DNA of 64,000 nucleotides from positions 1-64,000 of the forward strand of contig CAKRFN010000014.1 in NCBI GenBank assembly GCA_934320655.1, given 5' to 3'. The position numbers and the translations under genes are program-made. The DNA is from an uncultured Eubacterium sp. Its GTDB lineage: Bacteria; Bacillota; Clostridia; Lachnospirales; Lachnospiraceae. Under the pieces are notes generated by a model. The model was not told the DNA's origin. It searched no databases and saw only the letters and a list, made by a program, of their open reading frames with translations. How positions within the stretch are numbered: position 1 is the stretch's first letter; each line of letters opens with the position of its first letter. Shown here one piece after another: positions 8,456 through 16,947 of the stretch.

Positions 8456-8485
8456 TTGACATCGCACCTCGTCCGGATGTATGAT
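8456..8485 (+). promoter_or_regulatory. Promoter of the xre-Uma2 gene
   Basis: A perfect TTGACA (8456-8461) and TATGAT (8480-8485) are 18 bases apart, 32 bases before the ATG at 8517. Confidence 0.7.
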
Positions 8486-8516
8486 AGGATCAGAATAAGA
8501 AAAAGGAGGGTGCGGC

Positions 8517-9401
8517 ATGACGATTGAAGAACTTCGGGTAAGAAAGAAGAATTTGAAGATTACTACGCGGGAGCTGGCAGTGTTGGCTGACTTGCCACAG
8601 GGGACGGTGAGCAAGATTTTGACCGGTGAGACAAAGAACCCTTCCTATCTTACGATTGAGAAATTGGCGGATACGATAGAAAAGCAGGAGATGCTGGAGA
8701 GACTGAGGGCCTATCAGGAAGCGATGCACCGTTACTTTACAGAGCATCCGGAGGATGCAGGAGATCAGAAGAAGTTTGAAAAAATATACCGGGAAGAGCA
8801 TCATTTGGAGCAGAATGTGCCGATTCCCTTTGCTGTCCCGCAGGCAGATTTGTCATTATATCATGGGAATCTTGCGTTGCACGATCGTAGAATGACTGCC
8901 TCCGAGCTGCATAAGCTGGGAGAAGGGCGGGAGTGCCAACTGATCAACGGAGATCTGATTGTAGCTGAGATGGCGGGAGTCAGCCATCAGAGAATGGTGA
9001 GAAAGCTTGGCAGATTGATCAGCGAGTTTATTGAATCCAGACATGGCAGTTGTGAAGTGTTTGATGTAGGTGTCAATGTATATCTGGACGAGGATGAGTA
9101 CACACTGGTCATTCCGGATATTGCCGTGGTCTGCGATCCGGATCAGATCTGTGAAAAAGGAGTGATGGGGGCTCCGGACTGGATCATTGAAGTAGTTTCA
9201 ATGAGTACAAAACAGATTGATTATCATAAGAAACTTCATAAATATATGGATGCAGGGGTTCGGGAATACTGGATTGTGGATATAGACCGGAGTATGGTTT
9301 CCGTATGTATCAATGGAGAGCCGATGCAGATCACAATCTATAGTTTTGATGAGGAGATTCCCGTAGGTATCTATGACGGAGCATTGAGCATCCGGATGTG
9401 A
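8517..9401 (+). CDS. XRE helix-turn-helix protein fused to a Uma2-family nuclease-like domain
   Basis: The 294-residue protein joins two parts. Residues about 1-65 form an XRE/Cro DNA-binding domain (TTRELAVLADLPQGTVSKIL, then SYLTIEKLADTIEKQE). Residues about 105-290 form a Uma2 (DUF820) domain of the PD-(D/E)XK nuclease fold, with VIPDIAVVCDPDQ holding the acidic residue and the WIIEVVSMSTKQIDYHKKL ExxS...K segment, then YMDAGVREYWIVD. Uma2 genes are frequent in cyanobacteria and some Firmicutes, and their role is unsettled. AGGAGG precedes the ATG. It has its own promoter and is followed by yraN with a slight gap. Confidence 0.82.
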   Translation: MTIEELRVRKKNLKITTRELAVLADLPQGTVSKILTGETKNPSYLTIEKLADTIEKQEMLERLRAYQEAMHRYFTEHPEDAGDQKKFEKIYREEHHLEQNVPIPFAVPQADLSLYHGNLALHDRRMTASELHKLGEGRECQLINGDLIVAEMAGVSHQRMVRKLGRLISEFIESRHGSCEVFDVGVNVYLDEDEYTLVIPDIAVVCDPDQICEKGVMGAPDWIIEVVSMSTKQIDYHKKLHKYMDAGVREYWIVDIDRSMVSVCINGEPMQITIYSFDEEIPVGIYDGALSIRM

Positions 9402-9421
9402 ATTTTCAGGCAGGAGCTATT

Positions 9422-9793
9422 TTGCGCAGACGAAACAACAGACAGATTGGTGATGAAAAAGAGGCATTTGTATGTGAATGGCTGGAAAAACAGGGATACA
9501 GAATCGTGGAGCGCAATTTCCGCTGCCGCAGCGGCGAGGTCGATATTGTAGCGAGAGAGGGCTGTTACCTTGTTTTTATAGAGGTAAAATATCGCAGGAG
9601 CGTAGAATGCGGTGATCCATCTGAAGCGGTAGACTACCGCAAACAGCAGACGATCTCACGGGTAGCATCGTTTTATCTGCTTCGGCACGGCTATACGGAA
9701 AGCACACCGGTACGTTTTGATGTGGTGTCAGTGAGTGGAACGGATACGGTCGGGGTGATGCTGTACCGCAATGCGTTTGAATATTGCGGGTAG
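9422..9793 (+). CDS. yraN: UPF0102 family predicted nuclease YraN
   Basis: This 123-residue protein belongs to the YraN family with a restriction-endonuclease-like fold. The family core is clear: IGDEKEAFVCEWLEKQGY, NFRCRSGEVDIVAREG with the metal-binding Glu and Asp, LVFIEVKYR (ExK), and the later FDVVSVSG. The frame opens at a GTG at 9398, but the TTG at 9422 has AGGAG six bases upstream and gives the usual short basic N-terminus, so it is preferred. Members are often linked to RNase HII and DNA processing; the exact job is unknown. Confidence 0.88.
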   Translation: MRRRNNRQIGDEKEAFVCEWLEKQGYRIVERNFRCRSGEVDIVAREGCYLVFIEVKYRRSVECGDPSEAVDYRKQQTISRVASFYLLRHGYTESTPVRFDVVSVSGTDTVGVMLYRNAFEYCG

Positions 9794-9842
9794 GGGATGG
9801 ATAGCTGCAACATTATTTAGGAAAATAAAGGTGGAAAAAGAA

Positions 9843-10631
9843 GTGTCAACCATAGAATCAGGAAACGAGATAACAAAAGAATTACGAAAAGAGATCAGGG
9901 ATGCCATCTGCAAAGAGGCACGAATATGTGGTGAAATGCTCGTACATGCGGACAGAGACAGCCTTCGTATTGAATCAAAGCAGGGGCAGGCGAATTTTGT
10001 CACGAAATATGATGTGTCCGTGGAGGCATATCTCAGGGAGCATCTGCTACAGATCGTTCCGGATGCGGTATTTATCGGGGAAGAGAGTGAGACACACAGC
10101 GGTGTGGGAGCGAAACATGCGTTTATTGTTGATCCGATCGACGGTACGACGAATTTTATCAAAGATTATCATGCGAGCGCGATTTCAATCGCGCTGCTTG
10201 ATGAGGGGCAGGTTGTGATCGGGGTCGTATACAATCCTTATCTGGACGAGATGTTTTGGGCAGAACGCGGGATGGGAGCATTTTGTAACGGAGAGAGAAT
10301 CCATGTGTCTGACCAACCGTTAGAGAATGGACTCGTTTTGTTTGGAGCTTCGCCGTATGATAAGCAGTTATGGAAACGGTCATTTGAGTTGGCATATGCC
10401 TATTTTGAAAAAGCATTAGATATCAGAAGAAGCGGATCAGCGGCGCTCGATCTGTGTTCGATTGCAGCAGGGAGGGCAGAATTATACTTTGAATTACAGT
10501 TGTCTCCATGGGATTATGCTGCCGGTTCGCTGATTGTGGAAGAAGCTGGTGGTGTGGTCACTGGGATAGATGGAGAGCCGATTCAGTTTGAACGACCCTC
10601 ATCTATATTGGCGCAAAATAAGCAAAGATAA
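9843..10631 (+). CDS. suhB: Inositol monophosphatase family protein
   Basis: This 262-residue Mg-dependent phosphatase shows all family motifs: FIGEESE (metal-binding Glu), VDPIDGTTNFI (metal-binding Asp pair) and SPWDYAAGSLIVEEAGG. Substrates may be inositol phosphates, 3',5'-bisphosphonucleosides such as PAP, or sugar phosphates. PAP clearance would matter here because a sulfotransferase and APS kinase lie further on, but this is only a thought. An ATG at 9771 overlaps yraN; the GTG at 9843 with AAAGGTGG eight bases upstream is a more likely start. Confidence 0.88.
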   Translation: MSTIESGNEITKELRKEIRDAICKEARICGEMLVHADRDSLRIESKQGQANFVTKYDVSVEAYLREHLLQIVPDAVFIGEESETHSGVGAKHAFIVDPIDGTTNFIKDYHASAISIALLDEGQVVIGVVYNPYLDEMFWAERGMGAFCNGERIHVSDQPLENGLVLFGASPYDKQLWKRSFELAYAYFEKALDIRRSGSAALDLCSIAAGRAELYFELQLSPWDYAAGSLIVEEAGGVVTGIDGEPIQFERPSSILAQNKQR

Positions 10632-10645
10632 AATGGCTGTGCCTA

Positions 10646-11965
10646 TTATTCTGAGATAGGAAATTCTGACAGACCTGACACACACCACAATGGCAGATTG
10701 ATCAACCAGTTCTGCTTACGATAATCTTTCATGGAAGTTCTGACTGCGTATGCTGGTTTGTATTTATCGACATATGCTTTCAGACTTTTCGATTGAAGAT
10801 TTTCCTCTGCTTTTACCTCGATCGGAATAACAGCGCCTTTTATCTGAATCAGGAAGTCAATTTCATTCCGTGATTTTACGTTGGAGTAATAGTAGGGTAT
10901 ATAGGATGTTGTACTTACAAGCTGTTGATGAACATACTGCTCTGCCATCGCACCTTTAAATTCTATGAAGATGCGGTTCCCTTCCAATAGGCTTTCTACA
11001 TTCAGATCTGTCATTGCGCCTAACAGTCCGATATCTACCATAAATAGTTTATAAGAAGAAAAATTTGTATATGCTTTCAACGGCAGATTTGGTTTTTCCA
11101 CACAATAAACTTTATACAGCAGACCACAATCGATCAGCCATTGTATGGATACTTCAAAATCTGCGGATCTTGCCCCCTTTTTTATCTGTCCAAAAAAGAA
11201 TTTTTTATTTTCTTTTGTCAACTGCATAGGAACAGAATTCCATACCATACGGGTTCGTTCCAATTCAGTCCTGTTTTCTATATGTTTACTGAAATCGCTT
11301 TCGTATAGGCGCAGAATGGTATTTTGAACTTCACGAACAGCATCATAATCACGGTCCTGCAAATAGGTCATTACAGCTTCTGGCATTCCGCCAATAAAAT
11401 AGTATTTTTTGAGGTTGGCAATATACTTGTCCCGAAATGTGACCAATTTATCGTTCTCCGGCTGATCTACATACGCAGCAAGCTGGTCGTCGCCCACCGC
11501 GGTCAGAAATTCTTTGTAGGAAAGCGGATACATTGTCAGTAAATTTACTTTACCTACAGGATAGGATATTCCTTTATGCATTGCGACTCCAAGCAAAGAA
11601 CCTGCGGCTATTATATGGTACGCCGGTGCATTTTCACAAAAATACTTCAGACAGCTTAATGCAAGCGGAACCTCCTGAATCTCATCTAAAATAATGAGTG
11701 TTTCGCCTGCAAGCACTTTTGTATGGGTTTCAATTCCGATATCTTCCAGAATTCGCTCTACATCAAAATCTTTCGAAAAGGAATCCTGCATATGGACATT
11801 ATGATCCATATTCACATAGGCAACGTATTTATAATATTGCTGACCAAATTTTTTCATGATCCATGTTTTGCCAACCTGTCTGGCTCCCTGTAAAATTAAA
11901 GGTTTTCGGTCTGATTTATTTTTCCATGCAATCAGATCCTGCATAATCGTTCGTTCCAATGACAT
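10646..11965 (-). CDS. AAA family ATPase with C-terminal DUF4143 domain
   Basis: The 439-residue protein has Walker A GARQVGKTW near residue 30, Walker B LIILDEIQE near residue 90, and a C-terminal DUF4143 region containing EIDFLIQIKGAVIPIEVKAEE, the layout of a PD-(D/E)XK nuclease-like site. Such single-gene ATPases are common in anaerobes and archaea and often move between genomes; no clear cellular role is known. The start ATG has GGAGGA just upstream. It faces suhB tail to tail and is transcribed alone. Confidence 0.85.
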   Translation of the reverse strand: MSLERTIMQDLIAWKNKSDRKPLILQGARQVGKTWIMKKFGQQYYKYVAYVNMDHNVHMQDSFSKDFDVERILEDIGIETHTKVLAGETLIILDEIQEVPLALSCLKYFCENAPAYHIIAAGSLLGVAMHKGISYPVGKVNLLTMYPLSYKEFLTAVGDDQLAAYVDQPENDKLVTFRDKYIANLKKYYFIGGMPEAVMTYLQDRDYDAVREVQNTILRLYESDFSKHIENRTELERTRMVWNSVPMQLTKENKKFFFGQIKKGARSADFEVSIQWLIDCGLLYKVYCVEKPNLPLKAYTNFSSYKLFMVDIGLLGAMTDLNVESLLEGNRIFIEFKGAMAEQYVHQQLVSTTSYIPYYYSNVKSRNEIDFLIQIKGAVIPIEVKAEENLQSKSLKAYVDKYKPAYAVRTSMKDYRKQNWLINLPLWCVSGLSEFPISE

Positions 11966-11994
11966 TTCCTCCGTTTGATTTGCGTTACAATTAT

Positions 11995-12023
11995 AGTATA
12001 TACATTTTTTTGAATGTTATCAA
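11995..12023 (-). promoter_or_regulatory. Promoter of the AAA ATPase gene
   Basis: On the minus strand TTGATA (12018-12023), 17 bases, and TATACT (11995-12000) make a sound promoter. The sequence ACATTTTTTTGAA occurs twice nearby (12002-12014 and 12034-12046), which could be a paired regulator site. Confidence 0.5.
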
Positions 12024-12078
12024 TGAATAAAATAACATTTTTTTGAACGACATTTAATTATAAATCAACAATTTCTTG

Positions 12079-12098
12079 AATCATGCGCAAAAAACAAA
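12079..12098 (+). repeat. Left copy of a 20-bp direct repeat flanking the glycan island
   Basis: The 20 bases beginning AATCATGCGC recur without change, in the same orientation, at 28340-28359. Both copies are preceded by TTGA or TTGAA. Confidence 0.7.
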
Positions 12099-12122
12099 GG
12101 CAAATAGGTAAATAGCAAATTT

Positions 12123-12198
12123 AACTTCCGTTTTGCAAAAGTAACTTCTGCTCGAATTATAGACCACTATTTTTACAATGTTCAATCAAACGGAAGTT
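12123..12198. repeat. Widely spaced inverted repeat in non-coding DNA
   Basis: AACTTCCGTTT (12123-12133) and AAACGGAAGTT (12188-12198) are perfect inverted copies 54 bases apart. The right arm overlaps the end of a decayed leftward reading frame. It may be the trace of a small element. Confidence 0.5.
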
Positions 12199-12274
12199 CT
12201 TCATCTATGGATTTTGAGTCAGACGTTTTGCGAATATACCGGTCAATGAAATCTTCCGGAACAGGGATGTCTTC
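12182..12274 (-). pseudogene. Decayed 3' remnant of a small leftward gene
   Basis: Thirty codons ending at TGA (12182-12184) read DIPVPEDFIDRYIRK and a tail ending EELPFD, which looks like real protein. The frame is cut upstream by a stop at 12275-12277, but a one-base shift would extend it to IFKKGFEK. No start or ribosome site remains. The parent family is not recognised. Confidence 0.35.
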
Positions 12275-12308
12275 TCAAATCCTTTCTTAAAGATGCCGCA
12301 CTTTAGGG

Positions 12309-12356
12309 AAAAAATAAAGTGCGTAAGTTGTTGTTACCGGTAACTTACACACTTTA
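12309..12356 (-). terminator. Rho-independent terminator of the XRE gene
   Basis: Arms TAAAGTGCGTAAGTT (12315-12329) and AACTTACACACTTTA (12342-12356) pair with one mismatch, followed on the minus strand by a T run (12309-12314). The left arm can also pair with GCACTTTA at 12298-12305, giving an alternative hairpin. Confidence 0.75.
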
Positions 12357-12372
12357 TATTACACTCTCGATT

Positions 12373-12771
12373 TTATTCATCAACACAACTATTTTTATCG
12401 GGACGGGATTCACCGTCCCGAGTTTGCTCTTTGTAGTACAAAACCATCAAACCGCGAACCGCATCGCGATGTTCTTGATTTAATCTGGAGTAGTATGCTA
12501 GGATTCGCTTCTGGGTCGGATTTAATGCTATCAATTCCGAATGAGATGCATCATCTTCTAAAGATTCTTTGATATCTATATCCAATAAATAGTCGGCACT
12601 GACGTTATAGTACTCACAAATTTGTTTTAATATGGGGTATGGGGGATCATTTATATCACGTTCATAACTGGACAAGAGCTTGTTGCTAATCATTAAATGC
12701 TGTGATACTTCCTTTTGGGACAAGTTTCTGGCTTCGCGTAAATCACGAAGTTTTGCACCAAGCGTCTTCAT
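12373..12771 (-). CDS. XRE-family transcriptional regulator
   Basis: The 132-residue protein carries an N-terminal Cro/CI-type DNA-binding domain (LRDLREARNLSQKEVSQHLMIS, then LLSSYERDINDPPYPILKQICEYYNVSADYLL). The C-terminal half is helical and charged, perhaps for dimerisation. The frame begins at 12786, but the ATG at 12771 has GGAGG at the right distance. It is divergent from the glycan island, and the shared region holds palindromic sites, so it may control the island, itself, or both. Confidence 0.85.
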   Translation of the reverse strand: MKTLGAKLRDLREARNLSQKEVSQHLMISNKLLSSYERDINDPPYPILKQICEYYNVSADYLLDIDIKESLEDDASHSELIALNPTQKRILAYYSRLNQEHRDAVRGLMVLYYKEQTRDGESRPDKNSCVDE

Positions 12772-12818
12772 ATATGAGACCTCCATACTTAATAATATAA
12801 ACCACTATAATAATGAAC

Positions 12819-12828
12819 TATCGTGATA
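12819..12828. promoter_or_regulatory. Palindromic operator candidate TATCGTGATA
   Basis: TATC-GT-GATA has paired half-sites and lies 48 bases before the XRE start, in the region shared with the glycan island. It is of the size bound by XRE dimers. No binding is shown. Confidence 0.35.
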
Positions 12829-12907
12829 AGTATAGTCAAAAAATCGCCAAATTAGTTATTCGCAAATGAAAATGCATTGATAAATCCACAAATAAGCGAT
12901 TGACATA

Positions 12908-12936
12908 TTGACAATCGCGAGAAACGCGACTAGAAT
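12908..12936 (+). promoter_or_regulatory. Promoter and operator of the glycan island
   Basis: TTGACA (12908-12913) and TAGAAT (12931-12936) are 17 bases apart. The spacer contains the inverted repeat TCGCG-AGAAA-CGCGA (12915-12929), placed where a bound repressor would block polymerase. A second TTGACA stands at 12900-12905. Confidence 0.7.
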
Positions 12937-12978
12937 ATACGTGATATTTGATGAAAAATGTCGAAAAGAGGTAAAGCA

Positions 12979-14112
12979 ATGCATAACATTAGTTTTAACG
13001 TTCCGCCGTATCAGAAAAATGCAATAGGATATATGCAGCATGCCATTGAGCGGAAAAAAATATGCGGAGATGGAGAATATACGAAAAAATGTAGTACATG
13101 GTTGGAGCAGAGAACCGGATCGGCGAAAGTATTACTGACAACATCATGTACACATGCGTTGGAAATGGCAGCGATGTTGTCTGGTATTCAACCAGGGGAT
13201 GAGGTAATTATGCCGTCATATACGTTTGTTTCTACGGCTGATGCATTTGTTTTGCGCGGTGCAAAGGTCGTTTTCACAGATATACGACCGGATACCATGA
13301 ATATTGATGAACAGTTGATTGAACAGGCAATTACACCCCGAACAGTGGCGATTGTGGTTGTGCATTATGCGGGGGTGGCTTGTGAAATGGATACGATTAT
13401 GGACATTGCACATCGGCATCATTTGCTGGTAATTGAAGATGCAGCGCAGGGCATGATGAGTACCTATAAGGGACAGGCATTGGGCACGATCGGAGATTTT
13501 GGATGTTATAGCTTTCATGAAACCAAAAATTATAGTATGGGTGAGGGCGGTGCATTGTTGATCAGGAATCCAAACAAAATATTGCAGGCGGAGATTATTC
13601 GTGAAAAAGGCACAAATCGCAGTCAGTTTTTCCGTGGTGAGGTGGATAAATATTCGTGGCAGGAAGCGGGATCTTCTTATCTGCCCAGTGAATTGAATGC
13701 TGCTTACCTGTGGGCGCAATTAGAAGAAGCGGATGCGGTAAATGAGAGGCGCTTGGAAGCGTGGAATCAGTATTATGAAGAATTAAAACCACTAGAAGAT
13801 GCCGGAAGGATCGAATTACCGAAGATCCCAGAGGGATGCATACATAATGCGCATATGTTTTACATTAAAGTAAAAGATTTGATGCAGAGAACCGATGTGC
13901 TTGCTTATCTGAAACGACAAGGGATACATGCAGTCTTTCATTATATTCCATTGCATAGTGCAGCAGCGGGTAAAAAATATGGATATTTTTATGGAGAGGA
14001 TGTCTATACAACCAGAGAAAGTGACCGATTGCTTCGATTGCCAATGTATGATGGATTGACATCCGAGGAGATTCACTATATTACGCAGACAATGAAAAAT
14101 TATTGGTTTTAA
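12979..14112 (+). CDS. DegT/DnrJ/EryC1-type sugar aminotransferase, WecE-like
   Basis: The 377-residue PLP enzyme resembles WecE/RffA, which makes dTDP-4-amino-4,6-dideoxygalactose from the 4-keto sugar. Visible motifs are the N-terminal FNVPPYQKNAIGYM, TTSCTHALEMAAML, GDEVIMPSYTFVSTADAFVLRGAKVVF, the aspartate segment IEDAAQG, and SFHETKNYSMGEGG with the PLP lysine. Together with rfbA and rfbB in the same cluster it completes a three-step route, so dTDP-Fuc4N or its C4 epimer is the likely product. The ATG at 12979 follows AAAGAGGT and is chosen over an ATG at 12958. Confidence 0.88.
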   Translation: MHNISFNVPPYQKNAIGYMQHAIERKKICGDGEYTKKCSTWLEQRTGSAKVLLTTSCTHALEMAAMLSGIQPGDEVIMPSYTFVSTADAFVLRGAKVVFTDIRPDTMNIDEQLIEQAITPRTVAIVVVHYAGVACEMDTIMDIAHRHHLLVIEDAAQGMMSTYKGQALGTIGDFGCYSFHETKNYSMGEGGALLIRNPNKILQAEIIREKGTNRSQFFRGEVDKYSWQEAGSSYLPSELNAAYLWAQLEEADAVNERRLEAWNQYYEELKPLEDAGRIELPKIPEGCIHNAHMFYIKVKDLMQRTDVLAYLKRQGIHAVFHYIPLHSAAAGKKYGYFYGEDVYTTRESDRLLRLPMYDGLTSEEIHYITQTMKNYWF

Positions 14113-14127
14113 AAGGAGATCGACACG

Positions 14128-15021
14128 ATGAAGGGAATCATACTCGCCGGTGGTACGGGAACCAGATTGTATCCATTAACAAAGGTTACGTCTAAACAGC
14201 TCTTACCGGTCTTTGATAAACCAATGATCTATTATCCTCTGTCTACTTTGATGCTGGCAGGAATCCGTGACATATTGATCATCTCGACACCCGAGGATAC
14301 ACCACGGTTTGAACATCTGCTCGGAGATGGCAAGCAATTTGGAGTGAAACTTAGTTATAAAGTACAGCCGTCGCCGGATGGATTGGCACAGGCATTTCTT
14401 TTGGGAGACAGTTTTATAGGTGATGACAGTTGTGCCATGATCTTAGGGGATAATATTTTTTACGGGAATCGTTTTACGGAAATGTTAAAAAATGCAGCCC
14501 GTAAAGCGGATGAAGGATATGCAACGATCTTTGGATATTATGTGGATAACCCGGAAGGGTTTGGTATTGTGGAGTTCGATCAGGATGGTAGTGTATTATC
14601 TCTTGAAGAAAAACCCAGACAGCCCAAAAGTAAGTATGCCGTGACAGGGTTGTATTTTTATCCTGAAGGAGTACCTGAAAAGGCAAGGATGGTACGACCA
14701 TCTGAACGTGGAGAGTTAGAGATTACAGAGTTGAATAACATTTATCTGCGTGAAGGAAGCTTGCAAACACAGATTATGGGACGGGGATTTACCTGGCTCG
14801 ATACAGGTACGATGGAGAATCTTTTAGAAGCTGGTGAGTTTGTACATATGATTCAGAAACGACAGAGTATTATGATATCTGCACCAGAAGAAATCGGGTA
14901 TCGAAATGGGTGGATTGATGAGCAGACGTTATTGGAAGCATCTGATAAATATGGAAAATCTTCTTATGGGAAGCATCTGAGGATGGTGGCAGAGGGAAAG
15001 GTGTTAAGTATCAGTGAGTAA
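14128..15021 (+). CDS. rfbA: Glucose-1-phosphate thymidylyltransferase
   Basis: The 297-residue enzyme joins glucose-1-phosphate and dTTP to give dTDP-glucose. The nucleotidyltransferase signature GGTGTRLYPLTKVTSKQLLP is at the N-terminus, followed by KPMIYYPLSTLMLAGI, LGDNIFYG with the metal-binding Asp, and the product-site RGFTWLDTGT segment. Length and motifs match RmlA. It lies 15 bases after the aminotransferase and overlaps the next gene by eight bases. It is the entry step of the amino-sugar pathway here. Confidence 0.96.
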   Translation: MKGIILAGGTGTRLYPLTKVTSKQLLPVFDKPMIYYPLSTLMLAGIRDILIISTPEDTPRFEHLLGDGKQFGVKLSYKVQPSPDGLAQAFLLGDSFIGDDSCAMILGDNIFYGNRFTEMLKNAARKADEGYATIFGYYVDNPEGFGIVEFDQDGSVLSLEEKPRQPKSKYAVTGLYFYPEGVPEKARMVRPSERGELEITELNNIYLREGSLQTQIMGRGFTWLDTGTMENLLEAGEFVHMIQKRQSIMISAPEEIGYRNGWIDEQTLLEASDKYGKSSYGKHLRMVAEGKVLSISE

Positions 15022-15934
15022 AGTGAATGTCTTGGTTACAGGATCAAATGGTTTTATTGGAAGTCATACAGTTCAGTATTTAAGAAATAAAGGCTGTTAT
15101 GTGATTGGTTTGGGGAGAAAAGAAAAATCTACATGTAAAGTTGATAAGTATGTGTCTTGTGATATGGATTCGGAAAAGTTGGCAGATGTCTTTCAGATAT
15201 GTGTAGAGGAGATGCCTATTCATGCAGTTGTACATTTGGCTGCTGATATGAGAAAAGAACCGTATGGTGTAGAAATTGTTTCACATAATTGTGTTGGAAC
15301 ACAGAGATTATTAGAATTATGCCAGAAATATCAAGTTAAGAGCTTTGTGCAGATATCAAGCCTACCGGTTATTGGAAAACCCATGGAGCATCCAATTACT
15401 GAAAATCATCCGCTTCACCCACCAACTGTATATCATGCTACAAAAATCATGGAAGAATTGCTGGCAAATTATGCGGACGATCAACATGGAGTGCGCACAG
15501 TCAGTTTTCGTATATCGGCACCGGTGGGAGCGCGTATGAATGAAAAAACAATTTTTCCAACGTTTGTGAAAAATGCAATAAGTAATAAAGATTTGATTTT
15601 ATCAGGACATGGAACCAGAAAGCAAAGCTATGTACATGTGCAAGATATAGCGCAAGCAATATATCTTGCACTGGTATCTGAAGAGGCACATGGTGTGTAT
15701 AATCTTTCGAGTGAAAATCTGATTTCAAATTATGAATTGGCACAAAAGTGTGTTGATGTATTGAATTCTAAGTCGGAGATTATCTTTTCTGGTCGGGATG
15801 ATTGTATGGATGATTACTGCTGGGATGTGTCGCTTGAGAAAATTCGCAGAGACATGAGATATGAACCGCAGGTTGGAATCGAACAAGCTATTAAAGAAAT
15901 GGCGGAATTTTTGAAAAGTCGCGATGAAAAATAA
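15014..15934 (+). CDS. NAD-dependent sugar epimerase/dehydratase (extended SDR)
   Basis: The 306-residue protein has the Rossmann motif VTGSNGFIGSHT at the N-terminus and the catalytic YHATK (YxxxK) near residue 141, with a Ser in SSLPVIGK ahead of it. It therefore belongs to the extended SDR family acting on nucleotide sugars. Rather than a second 4,6-dehydratase it is likely a 4-epimerase or ketoreductase for another sugar of the glycan; the exact substrate cannot be read. It starts at a GTG inside the end of rfbA, so translation is probably coupled. Confidence 0.8.
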   Translation: MSKVNVLVTGSNGFIGSHTVQYLRNKGCYVIGLGRKEKSTCKVDKYVSCDMDSEKLADVFQICVEEMPIHAVVHLAADMRKEPYGVEIVSHNCVGTQRLLELCQKYQVKSFVQISSLPVIGKPMEHPITENHPLHPPTVYHATKIMEELLANYADDQHGVRTVSFRISAPVGARMNEKTIFPTFVKNAISNKDLILSGHGTRKQSYVHVQDIAQAIYLALVSEEAHGVYNLSSENLISNYELAQKCVDVLNSKSEIIFSGRDDCMDDYCWDVSLEKIRRDMRYEPQVGIEQAIKEMAEFLKSRDEK

Positions 15935-16946
15935 ATGGAATTCTTGGGAAAACAGTAAGATAACTAGAGAAAGTTGGATTGACCATTTAAAATTTATGGC
16001 TTGTATTTTGATAACCAACAGCCATTGTGGAGTTATATATCCACTATCATATATGGCGATAGGTGGAGGATTTGGAAATGCAATTTTTTTTGGTTTGCAG
16101 GGCTATTTGTTGGTCAATGTAACTTCTGGGTTTATTCAGTGGTATAAGAAACGTGTATATAGATTATTACCTGCTGTTATCATAGTTTCTATTTCAGACT
16201 TGATCGTAAATCATCATAAAGAATTGCATGGATTGACTTCTGCGTTACAGATATATGGACATATATTAGGAAAATATTGGTTTTGTGAAGCACTACTTTT
16301 ATATTATGTGGCTTATTATTGGATTTTACAGACAAAAGAAAATGGCAATGTTTATAAACTAAAAAAAGTGAAAATAGCGTTCATAATATGGCTATGTGTG
16401 TATCTGATTTATTACATTTTAAAATTGAGAGTAAACAGTTTTTTTGTTGAGCTAGCAGGTTTTTCTATGTTTAAAGTATATTTCTATTTTGGAGTTATTT
16501 TGGCAGGGGCATATGTTCGCATACAGAAAGATAAAATAACAATGTGGCTAAAGAATTCTCAAAATAAGAATCTGCTTATTTTAGGAGGATTATGTGCAGG
16601 GTTTATTTGGGGCGCAGAATATGCCAGCATTATGTTGTGGAATAGAGGATTGCTTTTTCAACTACTTATTCATATGGGCGTATTTGGATTTACAGTTGCT
16701 TTGATGGGTGTATGTATGTCTAGTCGGAACAGATTTAAGGATTCCATTTTTATAAGGTTGATTGCATCTGCAACATTGGAAATATATTTGTTTCAGGTGA
16801 GCTTTGAACAGATTAGGTATATAGGTGTATTTCCGATTCGGCTGATTGTGTTTATGGCAGCTGCGGTTATGGGGGGAATTGTAATACATGAACTAATAAG
16901 ATTAGTTCAAAAGCTAGTCATTACTGTAGGAGAAAAGGTTGATTAA
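15924..16946 (+). CDS. Membrane acyltransferase, acyltransferase-3 family
   Basis: The 340-residue protein is very hydrophobic with about ten membrane segments. The N-terminal WIDHLKFMACILITNSHCG segment, a positional match to the catalytic-His region of acyltransferase-3 proteins, is followed by repeated hydrophobic helices. Members transfer acetyl or other acyl groups to surface sugars. The first ATG overlaps the previous gene by 11 bases. An O-acetylase of the cluster's glycan is the simplest reading; the more distant match leaves room for another membrane function. Confidence 0.65.
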   Translation: MKNKWNSWENSKITRESWIDHLKFMACILITNSHCGVIYPLSYMAIGGGFGNAIFFGLQGYLLVNVTSGFIQWYKKRVYRLLPAVIIVSISDLIVNHHKELHGLTSALQIYGHILGKYWFCEALLLYYVAYYWILQTKENGNVYKLKKVKIAFIIWLCVYLIYYILKLRVNSFFVELAGFSMFKVYFYFGVILAGAYVRIQKDKITMWLKNSQNKNLLILGGLCAGFIWGAEYASIMLWNRGLLFQLLIHMGVFGFTVALMGVCMSSRNRFKDSIFIRLIASATLEIYLFQVSFEQIRYIGVFPIRLIVFMAAAVMGGIVIHELIRLVQKLVITVGEKVD

Positions 16947-16947
16947 A

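Noticed and set aside
10646..11965. The AAA ATPase as part of a defence or toxin-antitoxin pair
   Set aside because: It stands alone; the nearest leftward genes do not form a pair with it.
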